7,075 bases of DNA. Source: Micrococcales bacterium (lineage in GTDB: Bacteria > Actinomycetota > Actinomycetes > S36-B12 > UBA5976). Position numbers and translations under genes: made by a program. The notes under the pieces are model-generated. The model made no database searches. It was not told the origin of the DNA and saw only the letters and a program-made list of their open reading frames with translations. The DNA lies in assembly GCA_024640585.1 (NCBI GenBank), contig JAHEEQ010000038.1, positions 1 through 7,075 of the forward strand, written 5' to 3'. Positions 1 to 5,385 of the stretch are shown in pieces; the stretch's first letter is position 1, and every line of letters begins with the position of its first letter.

Positions 1-738
1 CACAGTAGTGCGTTTAATCGGGTCATTGATTTGGCAATTCAGCAGGGTTCAATCAGTGACAAAGTGGGGATTCCAAGGCTAAGCCGCAAAGGTCGCAAGG
101 GTTCGGCTAGACCCGCATTCACCCAAGATGAATTGAAGCACTTGCTGGAATACTTGCCCAAGTGGTGTTTGATGGCTGAGCGCAAGAATCACACCGAAAT
201 GCGCGAGCTGTTGCGTGACTATGTGGAAATGCTCTTGACCACTGGCATGCGCTCAGGTCGTGAGAGCATGAATATGAAATGGAAGCACATTGAGTGGTAT
301 TTAGACGGCAAGACTGATGTTCGCTACCTCCGCATCTGGGTTAGCGGCAAAACAGGTGGGCGTTGGCTGATTGCCAAACATCGTGCAGCTGAAGCGTTAA
401 CAAGGTTGGCTAAGAGGCAGAGAGTGGGTACTAACTTGAATGAGGCTATTGCTGCCAAAAAAGATGCTTATGTGTTCAGCCTAAGCACGGGTCAGCGCCC
501 AACCAGTATGCACACCTCGTTTGAGCTGTTGATGAAAGACAGTGGCATGCGGGTTGACCCAATCACTGGCAAAAACCGTAGTCTTTATTCCCTGCGTCAT
601 TGCTATGCAACTTTGGCGCTCATGGATGGACAGATGGACATGCACACAGTCGCTAAGCAAATGGGCACATCAGTGGGCATGCTGGAGCAGCACTATTCCA
701 AGATGACTGCGACGATGGCAGCTGAGCGGTTGGCTTGA
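1..738 (+). CDS. Tyrosine recombinase (phage-type integrase), 5'-partial
   Basis: Site-specific DNA recombinase of the tyrosine family, which cuts and rejoins DNA through a covalent 3'-phosphotyrosine. The frame is open from base 1, so the N-terminal arm and most of the core-binding domain lie left of the window; 245 residues are visible. Counting from the first codon, catalytic features are R84 in a TGMRSGRE box, K117 in SGKTGG, R199 in YSLRHCYAT and the likely nucleophile Y232 in EQHYSK. Two usual histidines are replaced: the HxxR position is Tyr196 and the LGH position is Thr223 (MGTS). From memory, this pattern occurs in an established phage/island integrase subfamily, so the protein need not be inactive. 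The gene stops 9 nt before the first copy of the palindromic direct repeat, as expected for an integrase beside its own attachment site. An internal TTG at 31 is unlikely to be the true start because coding continues upstream. Confidence 0.92.
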   Translation, partial: HSSAFNRVIDLAIQQGSISDKVGIPRLSRKGRKGSARPAFTQDELKHLLEYLPKWCLMAERKNHTEMRELLRDYVEMLLTTGMRSGRESMNMKWKHIEWYLDGKTDVRYLRIWVSGKTGGRWLIAKHRAAEALTRLAKRQRVGTNLNEAIAAKKDAYVFSLSTGQRPTSMHTSFELLMKDSGMRVDPITGKNRSLYSLRHCYATLALMDGQMDMHTVAKQMGTSVGMLEQHYSKMTATMAAERLA

Positions 739-747
739 TTCAAGTTG

Positions 748-779
748 GGGGCTTGCTCAAAGATGTCGGTTAAACCGAC
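748..779 (+). repeat. Direct repeat copy 1 with palindromic core (putative attachment site, left)
   Basis: A 32-bp sequence that recurs at 6199-6230 in the same orientation with two mismatches; bases 758-779 are an exact 22-bp match. At 764-780 the sequence TGTCGGTTAAACCGACA is a perfect 8-bp inverted repeat around one central A, the kind of two-fold site a tyrosine recombinase can bind. It lies 9 nt after the stop of the upstream recombinase gene. There is no T-run after it, so it is not an ordinary intrinsic terminator. Attachment-site function is inferred from position and symmetry; a genome-wide palindromic repeat family is the main alternative. Confidence 0.7.
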
Positions 780-799
780 AACCATTCGGAGATCCTGCG

Positions 800-828
800 T
801 TGTACAGTTGGGTATCAAAATAATTAAA
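800..828 (+). promoter_or_regulatory. Possible promoter for the nuclease/methyltransferase/HNH cluster
   Basis: TTGTAC at 800-805 resembles a -35 box. It is followed, at 15-17 nt spacing, by the AT-rich stretch TAATTAAA (821-828), which could hold a poor -10 box. It lies between the left repeat and the first cargo gene, so the cluster could carry its own promoter inside the repeat-bounded segment. The match is weak and rests on inspection only. Confidence 0.25.
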
Positions 829-842
829 TTTGAGTGCTCAAC

Positions 843-1799
843 ATGGACTTATATCGTCTCCACAACAACGAACTCGAACCCGTCGGTAAGACAGCTTTCG
901 ATTTGGAAAAAGACATCCAGTCGTTAGTTGAGAAAAATCTCGGATCACTTTTTAGTTTGGAATTTGTTGCAACTGAATTCAGCATTGATGAGTTCAGGAT
1001 AGATACGCTGGCATTTGATGAAGAGAACAACGCTTTTGTAATCATCGAATACAAAAAAGGCAGCAGCTATTCGGTAGTTGATCAAGGCTATGCCTATCTA
1101 TCAAAGATGCTTGAAAAAAAAGCGGATTTTGTTCTTGAGTATCAAGAGCAAACAGGTAAAGCACTAAAGAAAAGTGATGTGGACTGGACTCAGTCGAAAG
1201 TTGTTTTCATTTCACCTGCCTTCAACGCTTACCAAAAGAACAGCGTTAACTTCCGAGATGTCCCGTTTGAGCTATGGGAAATCAAAAAATACGGTAAAGA
1301 CTTGATCTCTCTGGTTCAACATAAGCCTTCGTCAAAGGAAAGCATTGAAAAATTTAAGGCAACGACATCGGAGATAACTTCGGTTAGTTCTGAAATTCAA
1401 GTTGCTGATGAGCAAGACCATACATCCAAATCAAGCCCTGAGTGTCTTGAGTTATGGGAGTCTTTGAAGGAGTATTTTTCAGCCTTTGCTGACACTGGGT
1501 ATTCAGTTAAGAAGCATTACGTCAGTATCAAAAGAGACAGCACAGCGGTTTGTTATGTTCATTTCCAAAAGAGCAGTTTGAAGATTGATATCAGAAGAGG
1601 CAATATCCACGCAGATGGAGCAAAGAAGTCTCAAGGGTTCTTTGAGTTGGATGATCCCAAAAACATGTGTGAAGAACGAACCTTCAAATGGAAGAGTGGT
1701 GTTACTGGTGTGGATTACTCCGTGACGTTGAACAATAAGCACGACCTTGAGTACGTCATTTGGTTGCTTAAGCAAAAATACGATGCGATTGGTGGTTGA
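843..1799 (+). CDS. DUF5655-type protein with N-terminal PD-(D/E)XK nuclease-like domain
   Basis: Protein of 318 residues if started at ATG 843. An in-frame GTG at 834 would add three residues, but relatives I recall begin close to the MDLYRLHNN segment. The N-terminal half carries a plausible PD-(D/E)XK nuclease core: an acidic residue in FRIDTLAF (D54), then IEYKKG (E69 and K71), then a QxxxY motif in DQGYAYL (Q81, Y85) as in RecB-like nucleases. Residues about 165-200 form a Ser/Glu/Lys-rich linker. The C-terminal portion, about 205-318, matches the DUF5655 type (Phe/Trp-rich, ending in a DLEYVIWLLKQKYD helix). Older annotations call such proteins 'predicted transport protein'; the nuclease motifs argue otherwise. 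It is first of three same-strand genes, 46 nt before the methyltransferase. A weak TGAG at 831 is the only ribosome-site candidate. Nucleic-acid cleavage is predicted, and the target is unknown. Confidence 0.85.
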   Translation: MDLYRLHNNELEPVGKTAFDLEKDIQSLVEKNLGSLFSLEFVATEFSIDEFRIDTLAFDEENNAFVIIEYKKGSSYSVVDQGYAYLSKMLEKKADFVLEYQEQTGKALKKSDVDWTQSKVVFISPAFNAYQKNSVNFRDVPFELWEIKKYGKDLISLVQHKPSSKESIEKFKATTSEITSVSSEIQVADEQDHTSKSSPECLELWESLKEYFSAFADTGYSVKKHYVSIKRDSTAVCYVHFQKSSLKIDIRRGNIHADGAKKSQGFFELDDPKNMCEERTFKWKSGVTGVDYSVTLNNKHDLEYVIWLLKQKYDAIGG

Positions 1800-1845
1800 T
1801 TTAGAAATGCAACTAGCAACTTAAGAAAATCAATTGCAGATCCAA

Positions 1846-2457
1846 ATGGACCATCAAACTCTCAAATATTACTCAATGAACGCTAGCGAAGTTGCAGACA
1901 GATACGAGTCTGTTGTTAGTAACTTATCGCGGCATTTTGAAATTGCTTTTTTAGGTCGATCTAGAGTCTTAGATGTTGGCTGTGGTTCGGGTCGTGACTT
2001 GTCTGCGCTGTCAAAATTAGGTCATGATTGTTACGGCGTTGATGCAACAGTAGAGTTCGTAGAGCTAGCTCAAAAATTTCATCCAGAGCTAAAAGGAAAA
2101 ATTGCATGTAAATCTTTGCCGAACTTAGGGACTCCTTTCGGTGGTGGCTTTGATGCAGTTTTATGCTCTGCTGTGCTAATGCATGTTTCAGTAGAAGATC
2201 TTGATGCATCGGCCCTTTCGATCAAGCAATGTCTTACTAAGCATGGTCGAGTCCTCTACTCAGTTCCATCCAAACGACTTGACGTTGTGGCAGATGATCG
2301 AGATGCTCATGGTCGGCTCTTTATTCCAGATCAATCTGAAAGACTTCAAAGCATTTTTGCAAGCCTCGGATTTCGAGTGATTGAAAAATGGGGCAATTCA
2401 GACAGTATGGGGCGTGATTCTGTTGAGTGGGAATCTGTGCTGATTGAACTTGCTTGA
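1846..2457 (+). CDS. Class I SAM-dependent methyltransferase (small, non-DNA-MTase type)
   Basis: Transfers a methyl group from S-adenosylmethionine to an unidentified acceptor. The ATG at 1846 gives 203 residues; an in-frame TTG at 1834 would add four and is less likely. Motif I, VLDVGCGSGRD (residues 41-51), is an excellent SAM-binding glycine loop. D66 in YGVDAT is the expected acidic residue contacting the ribose. FDAVLCSAVLMH (102-113) is the motif-IV strand of Methyltransf_11/25-like enzymes. A DDRDAHGRLF segment at about 150-159 is distinctive of this family as I remember it. No DPPY/NPPY or Pro-Cys motif is present, so it does not resemble adenine-N6, cytosine-N4 or cytosine-C5 DNA methylases. 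The stop codon is separated by only 2 nt from the HNH start, implying translational coupling. A small molecule, protein, RNA or modified nucleotide are all possible acceptors. Confidence 0.9.
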   Translation: MDHQTLKYYSMNASEVADRYESVVSNLSRHFEIAFLGRSRVLDVGCGSGRDLSALSKLGHDCYGVDATVEFVELAQKFHPELKGKIACKSLPNLGTPFGGGFDAVLCSAVLMHVSVEDLDASALSIKQCLTKHGRVLYSVPSKRLDVVADDRDAHGRLFIPDQSERLQSIFASLGFRVIEKWGNSDSMGRDSVEWESVLIELA

Positions 2458-2459
2458 TC

Positions 2460-3482
2460 ATGACAAAGCCTTTTATCACTGCTAATCCTTCAGTCGAGGA
2501 CTGCTGGAGAGGTGTCGTGCTTTATGGACGAAATACAGCGAGCTACAAATTTGCCCTAGCAACTGCCCTGTTGGAAATTAAGCCCCATTCAGGTCAGCTT
2601 GTAAAGCTCGAAGATATTGCACCTGCGTTTGCTAAAAGCATAGCTAAGCATCTAATTGATTCGCCAAAACAAATCACAACAAAGCAAGGAAAGTTTCTTG
2701 ATGCGTGCCAAGTATTTAACTTGGATCGTGACTTAGATGCTCTTACCAAAGTAGCTGTGGCATATGGTTTTGCTAATGTGATTGATGCATTTCATGTTGT
2801 CGCAACAGGCGATGTTCTTCACAGATTCTTCATTGATGAACGTAAGCCAAACAACGGTTTGAGGATCACAGATGAATTCTCAAAACTCACTGAGAGTGTT
2901 CAATCTTGCAACCTTGAGCAAGAAGTAGAAGCAAGATGGCGGTTAGTCGAAACTGCTTGGAATCTTGGGATTTCAACAAACTTATTATCTGTACAGCATG
3001 ATCACGAACTTGGAGAGATTTTCACTTTCGACAATTCAAAGCGTCGAAAAAACGTTACAACTAGTCGGGCTGCGTTAAACGGATACCAGAAAGGTAAATG
3101 CTTCTATTGCTTTGCTGATCTATCGCTACTTGGCGAAGAGATGAATGTTGAAGTTGATCACTTTTTTCCAGACACTTTGAAGCATATGAATTTAGGAATC
3201 AATTTCAATGGAATTTGGAATCTGGTTTTGTCATGTGTTGCTTGTAACCGAGGGCCTCGAGGGAAACATGCGCGGATTCCTTCAATCAAGCTGCTGGAAA
3301 GACTTCATACCCGTAATGAATTTTTCATAGGTAGTCATCATCCGCTTCGAGAGACGCTTATTCAACAGACTGGTATAACAACTGAGTCGAGAGGTGCATA
3401 CCTTGGCGAAGTCTTTCGTCGAGTCAATCTAAGCGCAGGACAGGGCTGGGAACCGCAAGATCCAATGCCTGAGGCTTTCTAA
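2460..3482 (+). CDS. HNH endonuclease with large N-terminal domain
   Basis: Predicted metal-dependent nuclease of 340 residues, started at ATG 2460 (TTG 2454 is also in frame but overlaps the preceding stop). Residues 1 to about 195 form a mostly helical N-terminal region I cannot assign to a domain; it probably handles target recognition or partner binding. The HNH module spans about 208-270: CFYC (C214, C217), VEVDHFFP (D233, H234 as catalytic core), WNLVLSC (N254), and CVACN (C259, C262, N263), giving four cysteines for a structural zinc plus the beta-beta-alpha-metal core. The tail, including SHHPLRETLIQQTG near 292-305, looks conserved. I recall this methyltransferase-HNH pair occurring together elsewhere, so the two probably act together; that is memory, not a search. 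It ends convergent with the AAA+ ATPase gene, 116 nt away. A defence or modification-dependent role is inferred. Confidence 0.88.
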   Translation: MTKPFITANPSVEDCWRGVVLYGRNTASYKFALATALLEIKPHSGQLVKLEDIAPAFAKSIAKHLIDSPKQITTKQGKFLDACQVFNLDRDLDALTKVAVAYGFANVIDAFHVVATGDVLHRFFIDERKPNNGLRITDEFSKLTESVQSCNLEQEVEARWRLVETAWNLGISTNLLSVQHDHELGEIFTFDNSKRRKNVTTSRAALNGYQKGKCFYCFADLSLLGEEMNVEVDHFFPDTLKHMNLGINFNGIWNLVLSCVACNRGPRGKHARIPSIKLLERLHTRNEFFIGSHHPLRETLIQQTGITTESRGAYLGEVFRRVNLSAGQGWEPQDPMPEAF

Positions 3483-3488
3483 TTGGTA

Positions 3489-3519
3489 CAGAAAAGGCTC
3501 CTGTAGCCCTAAATTTCTG
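3489..3519. other. Compound hairpin after the HNH gene
   Basis: CAGAAA at 3489-3494 pairs with TTTCTG at 3514-3519, enclosing an inner GGCT/AGCC stem (3496-3499 with 3505-3508). It begins 6 nt after the HNH stop. No T-run follows, so any termination would be weak or factor-assisted. Confidence 0.3.
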
Positions 3520-3555
3520 CGCTACGAAAAATCCTAGTGAAGTACTTACGCTTTT

Positions 3556-3581
3556 GGGGTGGTGATTTTTACTCACCCCCC
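3556..3581. terminator. GC-rich hairpin between convergent genes, possible bidirectional terminator
   Basis: GGGGTGGTGA (3556-3565) can pair with TCACCCCCC (3573-3581) with one bulged T, around a 7-nt loop TTTTTAC. It sits in the 116-nt gap between the HNH and ATPase 3' ends, the usual place for a shared terminator. A genuine U-tract is missing on both strands (each side is followed by mixed sequence), so the terminator call is tentative. Confidence 0.3.
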
Positions 3582-3598
3582 ACCAAGGACAGCGTGAT

Positions 3599-4348
3599 TT
3601 AGCTTCGCAAGTTCGCAACTTTTGAAACACCTGTGTCTCCCGCTTTCTTGGCTTGATTTGCGCCCATGATCACATCCTGAAAAATGGTTCGCGCACTACC
3701 TCTGCCAGCAGCAACCACTTGGTCTAGTACGGCATCTGCTGGCGGCGTGAGATTGGCATTGGTGTAGATACGTCGCAAGATGGGTCGCCAGTTGGCAGCT
3801 GGTGGCACATTCATGTCAATTACGACGCTGCGGTTTTCAATGCCGTCATCAATCTTGTCTAGGTTGTTGGTTGTCATGATGAACACGACATTCGACCTGT
3901 TCATGATTGCCTTTAAGCCAGCCTGTGCAGCTTCAGTCAAGTTGTCCACCTCGTCCAAGATGACAAAGTGATACCCCGACGCATTGAGTGAAATTAACTG
4001 CGTACGGTTCTGAATTTGTTGGGTCAGTTGCGCTCCGTTTTGCCCTTGAGCGCATGCGTGAACATCAAAGTTGGGCTCCGTTGTGTCAACAATCAAACTC
4101 GGCTGGATGTTCTGTGCATTTGGGTCACTCTTGGCTGTGTCAATGAGTCCTGGCAATAGATTGGCTAATGTGGTTTTGCCTGTTCCATAAAGACCGTACA
4201 AGATGATTCCGCACACGCCGTTGTCAGGGAAGGGCAGAGTCAAGTCCAAGATGCTTTCCAGCTTGTATCGGCTGTTGGGTTGCAGGGCAAAGTCTTCAAG
4301 GCAAGTGGGTTGCTGAGCTTTTACAGAGTTGGGATTATTGGTAGCCAT
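3599..4348 (-). CDS. Clamp-loader-like AAA+ ATPase
   Basis: ATP-driven remodeling or loading protein of 249 residues. Walker A is GLYGTGKTT (residues 52-60, K58). Walker B is FVILDEVD (128-135, D132/E133). Sensor 1 is MTTNN (158-162), a possible arginine finger is R173 in GIENRS, and sensor 2 is GRGSAR (R220). The DEVD Walker B followed by a short lid with a GSAR sensor resembles RFC small subunit, DnaX and phage T4 gp44 clamp loaders. It is shorter than those, stopping near the end of the lid, so no C-terminal collar domain is evident. AAGGAG at 4355-4360, six nucleotides upstream, fixes the ATG at 4348. It is the second gene of an operon after the 275-aa protein, 69 nt apart. A role in DNA replication or repair of the element, or in powering a defence complex, is inference; the substrate is unknown. 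Confidence 0.85.
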   Translation of the reverse strand: MATNNPNSVKAQQPTCLEDFALQPNSRYKLESILDLTLPFPDNGVCGIILYGLYGTGKTTLANLLPGLIDTAKSDPNAQNIQPSLIVDTTEPNFDVHACAQGQNGAQLTQQIQNRTQLISLNASGYHFVILDEVDNLTEAAQAGLKAIMNRSNVVFIMTTNNLDKIDDGIENRSVVIDMNVPPAANWRPILRRIYTNANLTPPADAVLDQVVAAGRGSARTIFQDVIMGANQAKKAGDTGVSKVANLRS

Positions 4349-4354
4349 GTCAAT

Positions 4355-4360
4355 CTCCTT
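4355..4360 (-). promoter_or_regulatory. Strong ribosome binding site of the AAA+ ATPase gene
   Basis: Read on the minus strand, AAGGAG is followed by six nucleotides and then ATG. It is a near-consensus Shine-Dalgarno sequence and settles the start at 4348, implying independent, efficient translation rather than reliance on coupling to the gene upstream. Confidence 0.8.
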
Positions 4361-4417
4361 GAGAGGTGAGTGACTGCGAGCGTATGCTCACAATCACTCT
4401 TGGGTTTTGCTTTCACG

Positions 4418-5245
4418 TCATGCTGCTTTGAGTGCGGCTTGCGCTGCTGCACGCTCAGCTTCGATTGCCTTTTGCTCATCTTCAAACTGCTTGGCCTTTT
4501 CCTTGTCTTGACCTACGCTGGCACATGCAGCCAGTGCGCTCTTGACGGCAGAGTTGGATTGAACAACGCGACGGATAGCAAAGCTGCCGTCGTCTTCACG
4601 GGTGGCAAGCAAAACAACTCCTTCTTCCAGACTGTCATTGGTGAAGTTCTTGTTCAAGGTGTCGCTTTGAACACTGACCAGTACATCGCTTTCCAGCACG
4701 GCGCGACCCAACTCCACTTTGTCTTTCATGGTCTTGGCTTTGCCAGTTGTTGATTGACGACGAACTTCCTCAATGCCACCTTTGTCTTTGAAAAACTTGG
4801 GCAAGTTCATGACGGCAACTTTTTCGGCAATGGCAACTCGCAGGGCAGAGCTGTATGCGTTGACACGGCGGCGATCAACGCCAAAGACACACTTGACGAT
4901 CTTGGTAATGAGTGGACTTGACTCCTTGAACTGATAGCCCTTTTGCTGGATGTAGTTAGACATTCCCTTACGCAGCGCCTTGGCTGTGAAGTCCGAACCA
5001 GACATGGCGTTGTTCAAGGAATAGCAATGTTGAAGCAGGGCATAGAGGGTTTCGTTCGAGTTGGCAAGCTCGTTGTTTTCCCAATGAACACGCTCCGAAA
5101 TCAGCTGGTCAATGGCTTCGCCGACTGCTCGTTCTGGGTTGCTTCTGGTCAGTAAATACCCTACGCTGGTTGCGAACTTATTTGGTGCGTCTGAGTTTTT
5201 AAGTTCTCCCTCAGTACCTGTTCCGTGTGCTTTTTCTTCACTCAT
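4418..5245 (-). CDS. Conserved-looking protein of unknown function, first gene of the ATPase operon
   Basis: I do not recognise this 275-residue protein. It is soluble-looking, with no signal peptide or membrane span. Residues 1-25 are charged and probably disordered. Residues about 26-165 look helical and globular, with a basic stretch at 118-127 (KCVFGVDRRR) and a motif FFKDKGGIEEVRR at 151-163 that could contact nucleic acid. Residues about 178-230 look beta-rich (VLVSVQSDTL, EEGVVLLATREDDGSFAIRR). Residues 246-275 are an Ala/Glu/Lys helix, likely a coiled coil. AGGAG at 5252-5256, six nucleotides upstream, supports ATG 5245. The ATPase follows 69 nt downstream on the same strand, so the two products are likely partners. 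It could be a DNA-binding adaptor or ATPase regulator; nothing in the sequence decides this. Confidence 0.8.
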   Translation of the reverse strand: MSEEKAHGTGTEGELKNSDAPNKFATSVGYLLTRSNPERAVGEAIDQLISERVHWENNELANSNETLYALLQHCYSLNNAMSGSDFTAKALRKGMSNYIQQKGYQFKESSPLITKIVKCVFGVDRRRVNAYSSALRVAIAEKVAVMNLPKFFKDKGGIEEVRRQSTTGKAKTMKDKVELGRAVLESDVLVSVQSDTLNKNFTNDSLEEGVVLLATREDDGSFAIRRVVQSNSAVKSALAACASVGQDKEKAKQFEDEQKAIEAERAAAQAALKAA

Positions 5246-5251
5246 GATGAG

Positions 5252-5256
5252 CTCCT
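5252..5256 (-). promoter_or_regulatory. Ribosome binding site of the 275-aa protein gene
   Basis: Minus-strand AGGAG, six nucleotides before the ATG at 5245. It decides the start and supports the reading frame as a real gene. Confidence 0.7.
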
Positions 5257-5331
5257 AGTTGGTTAATGAATGTGTGATCTGTTCAAGACAAAGACCACGC
5301 ATTTATTTCAACTATTTCTTCCGTGCTGGAA

Positions 5332-5365
5332 TACATACAAATTTGAGAACCAGAAAAAGTATGTA
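5332..5365. promoter_or_regulatory. Spaced inverted repeat in the divergent control region (possible operator)
   Basis: TACATAC at 5332-5338 and GTATGTA at 5359-5365 form a 7-bp inverted repeat with 20 nt between the arms. It lies in the 140-nt region separating the leftward ATPase operon (start 5245) from the rightward cysteine-rich gene (possible start 5386). This spacing, on the order of two to three helical turns between arm centres, suits a dimeric or looping regulator. I could not settle on convincing -35/-10 boxes for either direction here. Confidence 0.35.
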
Positions 5366-5385
5366 AACAAGAACGGTCAGCTAGG

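Noticed and set aside
748..779. Integron attC site, because GTTAAAC inside the repeat fits the GTTRRRY core
   Set aside because: No matching RYYYAAC partner or attC-like imperfect stem occurs in the expected 60-140 bp upstream of either copy, and neither recombinase shows the extra integron-integrase segment.
745..927. Open frame of 60 codons running from the repeat into the DUF5655 gene
   Set aside because: It overlaps the well-supported DUF5655 gene in another frame, has no ribosome site and gives a low-complexity Ser/Thr-rich product.
4366..4391. GTGAG/CTCAC hairpin between the two genes of the leftward operon
   Set aside because: Only five pairs with a 16-nt loop and no T-run; too weak for a terminator or attenuator.
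4370..4753. Rightward 127-codon frame rich in Cys, Leu and Phe
   Set aside because: It is antisense to the 275-aa gene, which has a strong ribosome site and normal protein composition; the hydrophobic pattern is what reversed Ala/Lys/Glu codons give.
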